DNA of 64,000 bases from Sphingomonas sanxanigenens DSM 19645 = NX02 (GTDB lineage Bacteria; Pseudomonadota; Alphaproteobacteria; Sphingomonadales; Sphingomonadaceae), in contig NZ_CP006644.1 of assembly GCF_000512205.2 (NCBI RefSeq), forward strand, positions 3,218,520-3,282,519. The letters run 5' to 3'. Positions 43,499 to 51,726 of this stretch are shown here, piece by piece. A program made the translations under genes and the position numbers. A model generated the notes under the pieces. That model ran no database searches, was not told the origin of the DNA, and worked only from the letters and a program-made list of their open reading frames with translations. The first letter of the stretch is position 1, and every line of letters begins with the position of its first letter.

Positions 43499-44442
43499 TC
43501 CTCATCGACCCGATCGCCCTGCGCGTGCGCGCCGTCGAGCCGCTCGCCAGGACGCTGAAGCGCATCGTCCTCGAAGCCGCCGACGGCGGCCTCCTCCCCT
43601 CGCCGCTGCCCGGCGCGCACCTGCCGATCATGCTGCCGGCGAGCGCGGCGTCGCTGCGCAATTCCTATTCGCTGACCGGATCGATCGAGGATCGATCGCG
43701 CTACGAGATCGTCGTGCGCCGCACCGAACTGTCGCGGGGCGGATCGGCCTTCATCCACGAGATGCTGAAGGAAGGCGACGTTCTCGACGCCGTCCGCCCC
43801 AACAGCCTGTTCCCGCTGCAGGCACGCGCGCGCAAGCATCTGCTGATCGCCGGCGGGGTTGGGGTGACGCCCTTCCTCTCCTTCCTGCCGGTGCTCGAGC
43901 AGCGGCGCGAGCGCTTCGAATTCCACCTGTTAGTGCGCGCCGACGAGATTGCCGTGTTCGAGGCGCTGCTGGCGCCGCATGCCAGCCACAACGTCCACAT
44001 CCATCCGGCGCGCGATGCGCTGTCGATCCCCGACCTGCTGGCGCGCCAGCCGCTGGGCACGCATGTCTACACCTGCGGCCCGTCCAGCCTGATGGACGGC
44101 GTGCGCGAAACCGCGCTGGCGCTGGGCTGGCCCAAGGGCCGCATCCACCTCGAAAGCTTCGGTGCCACCGGCGGGGCGCCGTTCAGGGTGCAGCTTGCCC
44201 GCACCGGCATCGAGGTGGCGGTGGGCGAGGCGGAATCGATGCTGGAGGCACTCGAAGCCGCCGGCGCGCCGGTTCGGTCGCTGTGCCGCGGCGGTGCCTG
44301 CGGCGAATGCCTGACGCGCGTGCTGGCGGGAACCCCCGAGCATCGCGACCATTTTCTGAGCGACGCGGAAAAGGCCGGGGGCGGGCTGGTGATGCCCTGC
44401 GTCTCGCGCGCGCTGACGCCGTCGCTCACCCTCGATCTCTAG
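43495..44442 (+). CDS. dmmB: dimethylamine monooxygenase reductase subunit (VanB/PDR family)
   Basis: A 315-residue reductase that passes electrons from NAD(P)H to the oxygenase. It has a flavin domain (about 5-100: LRNSYSLTGS), a nucleotide domain (about 105-215: KHLLIAGGVGVTPFLSFLPV, VYTCGPSSLMDGVRE) and a C-terminal plant-type 2Fe-2S domain with SLCRGGACGECLTRV and VMPCVSRA supplying four cysteines. The GTG start at 43495 overlaps the dmmA stop, supporting coupling. This is the standard phthalate dioxygenase reductase layout. Confidence 0.9.
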   Translation: MILIDPIALRVRAVEPLARTLKRIVLEAADGGLLPSPLPGAHLPIMLPASAASLRNSYSLTGSIEDRSRYEIVVRRTELSRGGSAFIHEMLKEGDVLDAVRPNSLFPLQARARKHLLIAGGVGVTPFLSFLPVLEQRRERFEFHLLVRADEIAVFEALLAPHASHNVHIHPARDALSIPDLLARQPLGTHVYTCGPSSLMDGVRETALALGWPKGRIHLESFGATGGAPFRVQLARTGIEVAVGEAESMLEALEAAGAPVRSLCRGGACGECLTRVLAGTPEHRDHFLSDAEKAGGGLVMPCVSRALTPSLTLDL

Positions 44443-44455
44443 ACCGGACCCGCCG

Positions 44456-45517
44456 ATGACGATCCGCTTCAAGCCCGACGAAACCTTCCGCGAGGATTTC
44501 CGCTACGCAAACAGCGAAGCAGCTATCCTGCGCTTCCCGTTCCCGTTCGCCGAAGACAAATACATGTATTCGGTGAACATCGAGCCGCATGTCCGCGGCG
44601 GGCCCACCGAGGCGTTCCAGGCGGCGTTCGACATCGACGAGCATTATGTCGCCGAGTGCCGCGAGCGCGCGCTCGTGCTGGAGCAGGATCCCAATCGCTG
44701 CATCGTGCTGCCGCACATGATGCCCGCGCAGTGGGACACGCTCGAACTGATCATGGAAAGCCTTGCGCACGACTATCCCGAGCATTTCCAGCTCGCGCGC
44801 GATCGCCAGCGCTGGACGTGGACCAATCGGCCGCTGGGGATCGAGGACAGCTTCATCTTCGGCGATCCGACGACTTTGCCGTACGAACCGTTCGAATATA
44901 TCACCCGTCAGGCGCAGGGCGATTACACGCTGCAGGACCAGCGCGACAACAATCTCTACGTCGACGGCGGCATGGTGACGACGCAGGCGGACTGGTCGCT
45001 GGAATTCAACGCCGGCATGAGTTTCCACGAATGGCATGGGCCGGTGCCGCTGGCGCACGAGATGGGCGTGTTCGACCGCGCGCTGCAATTCCTGCTGCGC
45101 CTGCAATATGGCAAGCCGGTGCGGCGGCTGAACTGGACGATGACGGTCAACCCGCGGCTCGACACCTCGCCCGAGAACTACCCGATCTGGGGCCCGGACC
45201 GCACCACGATCACGCGACGGAATGTCGGCGGCAAGCTGCATCTGCGCGTCGAACTGCAGACCTTGTTCCGGCTGCCGCGCTCCAACGGCATCCTGTTCGG
45301 TATCCGCTGCTATCTCGCGAGCATCGACGAACTCGCCCGCGTGCCCAAATGGGGCCGCCGCCTGCACCGCGTGCTGCGCGACATCCATCCCGATCTTGAA
45401 GCCTATAAGGGGCTCAACCGCTATCGGCAGATCGCGCTGGACCATCTCGCAGCGTTCGATGATGGCGAGCCGACATCGCCGGGGATCGCGCCGGAGGTGG
45501 ATCGGCTGGCCGGGTAG
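44456..45517 (+). CDS. dmmC: haem-dependent oxidative N-demethylase subunit (DUF3445)
   Basis: A 353-residue protein of the DUF3445 family, the haem-containing oxidative N-demethylases with a PAS-like fold. Typical segments are PNRCIVLPHMMPAQWDTLEL, NLYVDGGMVTTQADWSLEFN and RVELQTLFRLPRSNGILFGI. With the reductase and DmmA-type subunits it would oxidise dimethylamine to methylamine and formaldehyde. The gene lies 13 bases after dmmB and ends the operon. Subunit lettering is from memory and follows gene order; the family call is firm. Confidence 0.88.
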   Translation: MTIRFKPDETFREDFRYANSEAAILRFPFPFAEDKYMYSVNIEPHVRGGPTEAFQAAFDIDEHYVAECRERALVLEQDPNRCIVLPHMMPAQWDTLELIMESLAHDYPEHFQLARDRQRWTWTNRPLGIEDSFIFGDPTTLPYEPFEYITRQAQGDYTLQDQRDNNLYVDGGMVTTQADWSLEFNAGMSFHEWHGPVPLAHEMGVFDRALQFLLRLQYGKPVRRLNWTMTVNPRLDTSPENYPIWGPDRTTITRRNVGGKLHLRVELQTLFRLPRSNGILFGIRCYLASIDELARVPKWGRRLHRVLRDIHPDLEAYKGLNRYRQIALDHLAAFDDGEPTSPGIAPEVDRLAG

Positions 45518-45552
45518 GGTTTTCGGGGGCTTCGTCCTTGACGATCCCTTCT

Positions 45553-45674
45553 CCGTTCGCCCCGAGCGAAGTCGAGGGGCGAGTCCCGCGAAAACAGCTT
45601 CCTGCACAATGAAGGCGACCAACCGGCAACATTCGTCGCGTGACTCGTCCCTCGACGTCGCTCGGGACGAACGG
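45553..45674. repeat. REP-like palindrome, intact copy
   Basis: Arms of 33 bases at 45553-45585 (CCGTTCGCCCCGAGCGAAGT and on) and 45642-45674 match at 30 positions and enclose about 56 bases. The repeat fills most of the 216-base gap between convergent dmmC and the cupin gene and could serve as a bidirectional terminator. The copy at 40310-41556 is interrupted by IS110. Confidence 0.8.
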
Positions 45675-45733
45675 AGAAACTCAGCCTTCCCGTTTGCCCC
45701 GAGCGACGAAGAAAACGAAATCCGTGCCGGCCT

Positions 45734-46108
45734 TCAAGCCTTCGGAATCTCCGCCGCGAACCGCTTCAGCACCGCTTCGGGCATGTGCCAGGTGCCGCGG
45801 AAGCCCTTGCTGATCGCCAGCGCCTCGCCGGGGCCGAACCGCGTCGTCTCGCCGCTATCCGCGTCGGTGATCTCGATGCGGCCCTCGATCAGCACCGCCA
45901 TCTCGTTGAACGGATAGTCGGTCAGCTTCATCGTACCCGGCGTGCAGGTCCAGACGCCGGCGAGGAAATTGCCCTGCTCGCTCGCCATGAACACATCCAG
46001 GACCTGAAGGCATTCGCCCTCGACGATCTCGCCCAGCGTGGCGGGGCCACGGATCTCGCGGCCATTGCCGCTGCCTGCCGGATCAAGTTTGAACAGCATT
46101 TGCGCCAT
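45734..46108 (-). CDS. cupin-domain protein (EutQ/DUF861-like)
   Basis: A 124-residue single-domain cupin (about 40-115: GVWTCTPGTMKLTDYPFNE, VLIEGRIEITDADSGETTRF, GFRGTWHMPEAVLKRF). Metal-ligand His residues typical of cupins are sparse, so it may bind a small molecule without metal, as EutQ-like proteins do. It is the last gene of the minus-strand operon that starts with the TonB receptor at 54165. Its function is unknown. Confidence 0.75.
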   Translation of the reverse strand: MAQMLFKLDPAGSGNGREIRGPATLGEIVEGECLQVLDVFMASEQGNFLAGVWTCTPGTMKLTDYPFNEMAVLIEGRIEITDADSGETTRFGPGEALAISKGFRGTWHMPEAVLKRFAAEIPKA

Positions 46109-46126
46109 GACGTCTCCCTTCCTTCC

Positions 46127-46909
46127 TCATCGTGAAAGTGGCTCGGCCGCGGCCTCGTGCCAGCGGCGGGCGATGACGTCGTAGGCGGCGACACCGACCG
46201 GCGCGAAACCCGTGAGGCATAGCGCGTCGGCGATCGCGGGATCGTCGAAACCGAGCAGCGCCGTGCGCATCAGCGCAACGGTCTTCGCATCGACACCTCC
46301 TGCCGCCGCGAGGAACGGCATCGGCGTGGGGTCGGTCGAGGCGATGACGCGGAAGCGCGCGGCGAGGTCGGGCTCGTGCCGGGCGATCAGCGCCCAGGCG
46401 AAGCTGTCGAGAGGGCCGACATCGATGCGGTCCTCAGCCAGCGCCTCGACGACGCGGCGTGGGGTGACGAGTGGCCCGACCGTCGCGCCGAACAAGGGCT
46501 GGCTGCCCCCGCGCAGACCCATCAGATGATGGCGCGGCGCGCCGAGGCCGCTCTGGGAATCGTCGGCGGTAAAGCCGATCCGGCCACCGGCCAGATCCTG
46601 CAGCCGCTGCGCGGGATGGTCACGCCGCACGACGAAATGCGTGGCATAGACCGGGCCGCCGGCGCCTGCCGGCACAGGTGCGGCGACCGGTTGCAGCCGG
46701 TCGTCGCGCAGCAGGAAGGGCAATCCGCAGACGAAGCCGCAGCCGAGATCCGGCCGCTCCCAAAGAGCAGACAGCCGCGCCGGATAGGCATGGTCGATAA
46801 GCTCCAGCGCGACGCCGCTTGCGCGCGACAGCCAGGCGAACAGCGCCTTCCACGCCGCCGCTGCCTCCGGATTGACCGCATACATCCGCGCGTTGGCGAT
46901 CAGCGCCAT
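46127..46909 (-). CDS. PhnD-like substrate-binding-fold protein, no signal peptide
   Basis: A 260-residue protein of the PhnD/phosphate-phosphonate periplasmic-binding family (VYATHFVVRRDHPAQRLQDL, GRIGFTADDSQSGLGAPRH, DVGPLDSFAWALIARHEPD). It begins MALIANARMYAVNPEAAAAW with no export signal and no ABC permease or ATPase beside it, so a cytosolic binding or sensing role is likely. The ATG at 46909 lies one base beyond the stop of the preceding cyclodeaminase-like gene (46911-46913), so translation is probably coupled. Confidence 0.75.
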   Translation of the reverse strand: MALIANARMYAVNPEAAAAWKALFAWLSRASGVALELIDHAYPARLSALWERPDLGCGFVCGLPFLLRDDRLQPVAAPVPAGAGGPVYATHFVVRRDHPAQRLQDLAGGRIGFTADDSQSGLGAPRHHLMGLRGGSQPLFGATVGPLVTPRRVVEALAEDRIDVGPLDSFAWALIARHEPDLAARFRVIASTDPTPMPFLAAAGGVDAKTVALMRTALLGFDDPAIADALCLTGFAPVGVAAYDVIARRWHEAAAEPLSR

Positions 46910-46910
46910 C

Positions 46911-47912
46911 TCAGGCGAACCGCAGGCGCTGGCCGATCCCCAGGCGACGGCCCTTCTCGAGCATCGCATGGCCGAGCGCGATATCCGACAACGAAAGGCC
47001 GCGGTGCCAGAACAGGTTGGTTTCCGCCTCGCTCTCCCGTCCCGAGCGAAGTCCCGCGACGATCTGGCCGAGTTCGGCGTGGAGATTGGCGTCGCTCAGC
47101 CGGCCGGCTTCGACATGCGCGCGCAGCGCGCCGAACTGCCCGGTGCGGCACTGCCCCCAATCATCGACGACGATCTTGCTCATGACGTCGGTCAGCGAGA
47201 GTTCGACCGCGCTCATCGTGCCATAGGGAATGACGAGCGCACCCGGCTTGATCCATTCGGTACGCAGCAGCGGCGCCGGCGCGCTGAGCCGGGAAGCTTC
47301 GACGACGATGTTCGCATCGCGCACGCAGCTTTCCCAGTCGCCGGTGACGATGATCGGCCGCCCCAGATCCCGTTCAAGCCGCGCGGCGAAAGCATCGCGG
47401 CTTTCGGGCCGGCGCGAATGCACGCGGATCTCGTCGAAATCGAACAGGCGTGAAAGCAGGCGGACATTCCAATAGGCGGTGCCGCGCGCGCCGATGTGCG
47501 CGAGGATGCGCGAGCCCCGTCGGGCGAGATGCTTGGCGCCGATCGCAGTCACCGCACCGGTGCGCATGTCGGTGATGCCGCTGGCGTCGAGCATCGCGCG
47601 GGGCACGCCCGTCGCCGGATCGAACAGCATCAGGATCGCGAGTTCGGAGGGCAGCCCGAGCCGGTAATTGCCGACGAAATCGCCGACCACCTTGACGCCG
47701 GCGGCATCCACCTGCCCCGCCATTGCCCCCCGAAGCACATTGAAATGCCCCTCGGACACCCCCGGCTGCAGGTGGACGCGCGGCTCGATCACGGTTTCGC
47801 CGCGCCCCTGCGCCGCGAGGCTGGATTCGATCGCGGCGAGGATCTCGCCATCGTCGAGCGCGATCGCCTCGACATCGAGGCGATTGAGATAGTCGATGTA
47901 GATCGGATCCAT
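46911..47912 (-). CDS. ornithine cyclodeaminase/mu-crystallin family protein
   Basis: A 333-residue NAD(P)-dependent protein of the OCD family (AIALDDGEILAAIESSLAAQ, VVGDFVGNYRLGLPSELAIL, MRTGAVTAIGAKHLARRG, ANIVVEASRLSAPAPLLR). Members deaminate ornithine or reduce ketimines and imines. The usual Rossmann GSGxQA motif is changed here to AHIGARGTAYWN. It follows the second exported lyase-like gene by 9 bases, so it may act on the product of those proteins or on a related imported amine. The substrate is not predictable. Confidence 0.83.
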   Translation of the reverse strand: MDPIYIDYLNRLDVEAIALDDGEILAAIESSLAAQGRGETVIEPRVHLQPGVSEGHFNVLRGAMAGQVDAAGVKVVGDFVGNYRLGLPSELAILMLFDPATGVPRAMLDASGITDMRTGAVTAIGAKHLARRGSRILAHIGARGTAYWNVRLLSRLFDFDEIRVHSRRPESRDAFAARLERDLGRPIIVTGDWESCVRDANIVVEASRLSAPAPLLRTEWIKPGALVIPYGTMSAVELSLTDVMSKIVVDDWGQCRTGQFGALRAHVEAGRLSDANLHAELGQIVAGLRSGRESEAETNLFWHRGLSLSDIALGHAMLEKGRRLGIGQRLRFA

Positions 47913-47921
47913 GCGCGCCGT

Positions 47922-49820
47922 TCAGTTGTCGCTGCGGGCAGGGTCGGCGCGCGGGATGCGGGGTGCGCCGCCGGGCATCGCGACGGTGCGGTCGGCATAG
48001 AAGTCGGTGGGCGCATGCTCGCGCAGGAAGCGCGCGGCGAGGTTGCCGGGCGCGTCGGTCAGTTCGACGCCACCGACATCGGCGTTGGCGCTGCTTCCGG
48101 CAACGCCGAGCTGGCTTCCGGCCGCCGGCTGGCGGAACGGCACCTGCGTGCGGAAGGCGGCGAGCACGGCGGTCGCCGTGTCGCCGAACGTGCGGCGGGG
48201 ATCCTCCAGCGCGCGGACGTCCATCCAGAAGGCGGCGTTGAGCAGATCCTGCCCCATGATGTCCTGCGATACATGCATCGCCTGGCGCAGCCGCATCAGC
48301 TTGAGCATCGGCACCGCGTCGAGATCGCCCACCCCGCGATCGGCGGTGACGCCGTCGGGCGCGATCGGGTTGGCGAGCGGCTTGAGTTCCTGCCATAGCG
48401 CATCGGCGATGCCGCCGCCCCCGCCGCCATTGCCGACGCCCTCGCTGCCGCCGTTGCGCGCGAGCACCGCCTTCGCGTCGGTCCCGGTGAAGAAGACATC
48501 CTCGAAGCGATGGATGCGCTCGACCACCGCGACCATCAAATTGGTCAGCGGGATCGACACCTGCTCGACATTGTCGACCAGCGGATAGGGATCCCAATCG
48601 GAATTCGAGAGGATGTAACCGCCCTGGCCGTTGCTCCAGCGACCGCCCTTCACATGATATTTCATCATCTGCGGCGTCGCCAGTTCCCAGCTGTCCCCGG
48701 GCGAAAAGCCGGGGCGGACGGTGGGGTTGTGGTCGGTCGAGTTGAGCTGGATCAGCACATTGTCGCGCAGCCGCGACCAGCTTTCCCACAGGCTGCCGAC
48801 CCGCCACACCGTCGCGCGCAGGCTCTCGGGATCCTGGATGATGCGGGGCTCGCCGTTGAAGACATAGCTGCCCTTCAGCATGTCGAGCACGCGCTTCGCG
48901 GCGAAATTGGGCCAGGGGAAAGGCCGCGTCGACTGCACCGGCAGGGTCATCGGGCCGATGCTGCCGTTCATGCCGTTGAGGTTCATCGCCCACAGCACGT
49001 CGTGCCATTGCAGCATCTGCCGCAGGTCATGGACGAGCAGCGCCGAGAAGCCGGCGGTGAGCGCGCTGGTGGTGACGAGCGCGCCGTCTCCGCCCGAAAG
49101 CTGGACGGGCTTCAGCCCGGCCGCGCGCAGCGCGTCCGCCGCAACCATCTTCCGGCCGCGATAATAAGCGAAGCCATGGCCCTGCAGCACCTGGCCGGTC
49201 GGCACGAAATCGGCCTCGCCGATCGCGCCGCGCCAATAGACCGCGGGCGTCACGCCGGCGTTGAGCAGCGCCGCGATGCCGTCAACATAGGCGGGGCTGG
49301 CGGCGAGGTAGCGCATATTGTTGAGATCGACCGCGAGCATCGCCCGGCCGACGTCTTCCTCGGGGATATCGGGCCCGAAGCCGAAGGGCAGCCGGCTGGG
49401 CGGCCGCTGCGCATAGCGGCGCGCCATTTCGACGCGATAGCTCTCCGAATCCGGCGCGCCTTCCAGCGACACTTCCTCGCGCCGCGATCCCGGCCGGCGG
49501 TTGAACAGATAGACGGGCACGCCTTCCGCCTGAGCCTGCAGCAGCAGGCCATAGGCAGCGGCGGCACCGGCGCGCAGTTCGTCGCCGACCTTCACCTTCG
49601 CGCCATAGCGCGCGACTGCGACGAGATCGTCGATTGTCAGGTCATGGCCGGTGAGCACCACCGTCTCGCCGGCCTTGCTCGGCACGATCGCGCGGTAGGG
49701 CAGTTCGACCCGGCTTTCGACCGGGGCCGAGGTCTGCGCCGCGGCGGGTGCCGCGGCGAAACCGGTGGTGAGGGCGATGACGCCGAGCAGGCGCCGCAAA
49801 CCCAGGCTGCTCGTCATCAT
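47922..49820 (-). CDS. exported HAL/PAL-fold lyase homologue without the MIO triad (1)
   Basis: A 632-residue member of the aromatic amino acid lyase superfamily with a signal peptide (MMTSSLGLRRLLGVIALTTG ... AAAQ). Fold landmarks are LTIDDLVAVARYGAKV, VPVYLFNRRPG (the Tyr-loop), MNGSIGPM, QDPESLRATVWR and NSTDHNPTV. The cofactor-forming Ala-Ser-Gly is replaced by A199-I200-G201 (YWRGAIGEADF), so MIO cannot form there. The usual YSLR tyrosine is Glu. A non-canonical elimination, such as betaine lyase activity, or a binding role is possible. ATG 49820 has GGGGGGAACG upstream. It forms a pair with the next gene upstream. Confidence 0.82.
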   Translation of the reverse strand: MMTSSLGLRRLLGVIALTTGFAAAPAAAQTSAPVESRVELPYRAIVPSKAGETVVLTGHDLTIDDLVAVARYGAKVKVGDELRAGAAAAYGLLLQAQAEGVPVYLFNRRPGSRREEVSLEGAPDSESYRVEMARRYAQRPPSRLPFGFGPDIPEEDVGRAMLAVDLNNMRYLAASPAYVDGIAALLNAGVTPAVYWRGAIGEADFVPTGQVLQGHGFAYYRGRKMVAADALRAAGLKPVQLSGGDGALVTTSALTAGFSALLVHDLRQMLQWHDVLWAMNLNGMNGSIGPMTLPVQSTRPFPWPNFAAKRVLDMLKGSYVFNGEPRIIQDPESLRATVWRVGSLWESWSRLRDNVLIQLNSTDHNPTVRPGFSPGDSWELATPQMMKYHVKGGRWSNGQGGYILSNSDWDPYPLVDNVEQVSIPLTNLMVAVVERIHRFEDVFFTGTDAKAVLARNGGSEGVGNGGGGGGIADALWQELKPLANPIAPDGVTADRGVGDLDAVPMLKLMRLRQAMHVSQDIMGQDLLNAAFWMDVRALEDPRRTFGDTATAVLAAFRTQVPFRQPAAGSQLGVAGSSANADVGGVELTDAPGNLAARFLREHAPTDFYADRTVAMPGGAPRIPRADPARSDN

Positions 49821-49842
49821 CGTTCCCCCCACGTCAGGATGC

Positions 49843-51651
49843 TCAGTGCTTCTGGGCGACCGGCAGCGGCATCGTGGCGGGCATCGGCGCACCGCCCGAG
49901 AGGAAGCGCGTCGCCGGGGTCGCCTGGATATAGTCGACCACCGCGCGGCTGACCGAATAGCCGCGCCCGTTGGCGTTGCCGAGCGGCATCGCCGTGCGGA
50001 GCCCCGCCAGCGCCGCGGTCGGCACGGTGCCGAACTGGCGGGCGGGATCCTGCGCCTTGCGGACTTCCATCCAGTTGGTGGAGGTGATGATGTCCTGCGC
50101 CAGCAGATGGGTGGTCAGGTCCACCGCCTGCCGCGCGCGAGCGACCTTGAGACGCGTTTCGGCCTGCAGATCCTCCACCGTCATCACGATCGGCTGGCCC
50201 TGCGGCACGACCGGATTGATGAGGCCGGTGATCTCGATCCAGATGTCCGCCGGCAGATAGCCGCCGGCGAAGGGCAGCGCAGAGACTTGCTCGGGCGTCA
50301 TCACGTCCGCCGGACGGATCACGGTGAAGAAGGGGTTGGTGAAGCGTTCGATCCGCTGGGTCAGCACCAGCCCCATATTGGCGATCGCGATCGTCAGCCC
50401 CTCGACCTGGTTCGAGAGCGGATAGGGATCCCAATTGGCGTTGGAGAAGATGTAGCCGCCCTGCCCTCCGCTCAGCTTGCCGCCCTTGACGTAGAATTTC
50501 ATCATCTGCGGCGTCGCCAGTTCCCAGCTGTCCGTCGGCTTGAGGCCGGGGCGGACGGCGGGGTTGTGATCGGACGAGTTCATCGCGATCAGCACGCTGT
50601 CGCGCACGTCCGCCCAGCTCTGCCAGGCGGAGCCGGTGCGCTGGGTGGTGGCGCGCAGCGATTCCGGATCCTGGATGATGCGCTTGGGATCGGCATCGAG
50701 CAGATAGCTGCCCTTCACCATATCGAGCACGCGGCGCGCATCCCAGTTGAGCCACGGGAAGGGCCGGTTGCTCTGTACCGGCATCGACAGCGGCGAGACG
50801 CTGGAATTCATCCCCAGCAGGGCCATCGCGGTATCGATGTCCATCCAGTTGAGCAGATTTTCGGTATCCGCCACCAGCAGCGCGGTCTGCGCGGTGAAAT
50901 AGGCGTTGGTGCTGACCAGCGCCGCGTCGTCCGCGCCGAAGGGTTCGAGCGGCTTGAGCCCGGCGGCGCCCAGCGCCTCGGCCGCGGCCATGCGCTTGCC
51001 CTTGTAATAGACATAGCCCTTGCCGACCATCGCGCGGCCGATGTCGGCGAGCTGGGCGAGGTCTCCCTCGCCCAGCGTTCCCGCGCTGCCGACCACCGGC
51101 GTGATCCCGGCGTTGATCATGTCCACGAGCATCTGGGTGAGTTGCGGGCTGGCAGCCTCATAGCTCATCGCATTGGCGCGGATCGCCATCATCGCGCGAA
51201 CGATGTCCTCGCGCGCAACCTCGGGGCCGTAGGAACTGCCCTCGCCGCGCGCGAACGAGGCGAGCTGGCGGGCCTTGAGCAGGGCGGTGTTCTCCGGCGT
51301 CGTCGGATCGCCCGAGAAGATCACCGTCTCGCGCTGCGCGCCGGCGCCGCGGTTGAACCAATAGACGCTGACGCCTTCGGCCGCGGCCTGCAGCAGCAGG
51401 CCATAGGCATCGGCCGAGCGCTTGCGCGCCTCGGCGGTCAGCGAGACCTTCGCGCCATGCCGCGCAATGCGGACGAGCTGCTCGATGGTCATGTCACGAC
51501 CGGTCAGCGCGATCGTCTCGCTCGTCGCGTCATAGCTGATCGGCGCGTAGGCGAGCGGCGCCTGCGGATCATTGGCACCCGCCATCGCCGGCGTCGCCGC
51601 GACAAGGCACAGCGACGCCAACGCGCCGGCGAAGATCGTCTTCAAAGCCAT
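49843..51651 (-). CDS. exported HAL/PAL-fold lyase homologue without the MIO triad (2)
   Basis: A 602-residue paralogue of the preceding protein, also exported (MALKTIFAGALASLCLVAAT ... AMA). It keeps MTIEQLVRIARHGAKVSL, VSVYWFNRGAG, QDPESLRATTQR and NSSDHNPAV. At the cofactor site it reads GSAGTLGEGDLAQLAD (residues 188-203), which lacks Ala-Ser-Gly and has two extra residues compared with GSVGASGDLAPLA of true lyases. The same Tyr-to-Glu change is present in QDPESLR. The pair may form a mixed tetramer in the periplasm. It lies 75 bases after the TonB receptor, which suggests that its substrate enters through that receptor. Confidence 0.83.
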   Translation of the reverse strand: MALKTIFAGALASLCLVAATPAMAGANDPQAPLAYAPISYDATSETIALTGRDMTIEQLVRIARHGAKVSLTAEARKRSADAYGLLLQAAAEGVSVYWFNRGAGAQRETVIFSGDPTTPENTALLKARQLASFARGEGSSYGPEVAREDIVRAMMAIRANAMSYEAASPQLTQMLVDMINAGITPVVGSAGTLGEGDLAQLADIGRAMVGKGYVYYKGKRMAAAEALGAAGLKPLEPFGADDAALVSTNAYFTAQTALLVADTENLLNWMDIDTAMALLGMNSSVSPLSMPVQSNRPFPWLNWDARRVLDMVKGSYLLDADPKRIIQDPESLRATTQRTGSAWQSWADVRDSVLIAMNSSDHNPAVRPGLKPTDSWELATPQMMKFYVKGGKLSGGQGGYIFSNANWDPYPLSNQVEGLTIAIANMGLVLTQRIERFTNPFFTVIRPADVMTPEQVSALPFAGGYLPADIWIEITGLINPVVPQGQPIVMTVEDLQAETRLKVARARQAVDLTTHLLAQDIITSTNWMEVRKAQDPARQFGTVPTAALAGLRTAMPLGNANGRGYSVSRAVVDYIQATPATRFLSGGAPMPATMPLPVAQKH

Positions 51652-51726
51652 GGGATTAGATCTCTCCGTAAACCCGATAATCGGGTGCCCGCGGCGCGAC
51701 CGCCGCGGGCACCCGCCCCGGAAAGG

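Noticed and set aside
46127-46909. PhnD-like protein as part of a phosphonate ABC transporter
   Set aside because: There is no signal peptide, no permease or ATPase beside it, and the operon context is amine or organic nitrogen, not phosphorus.
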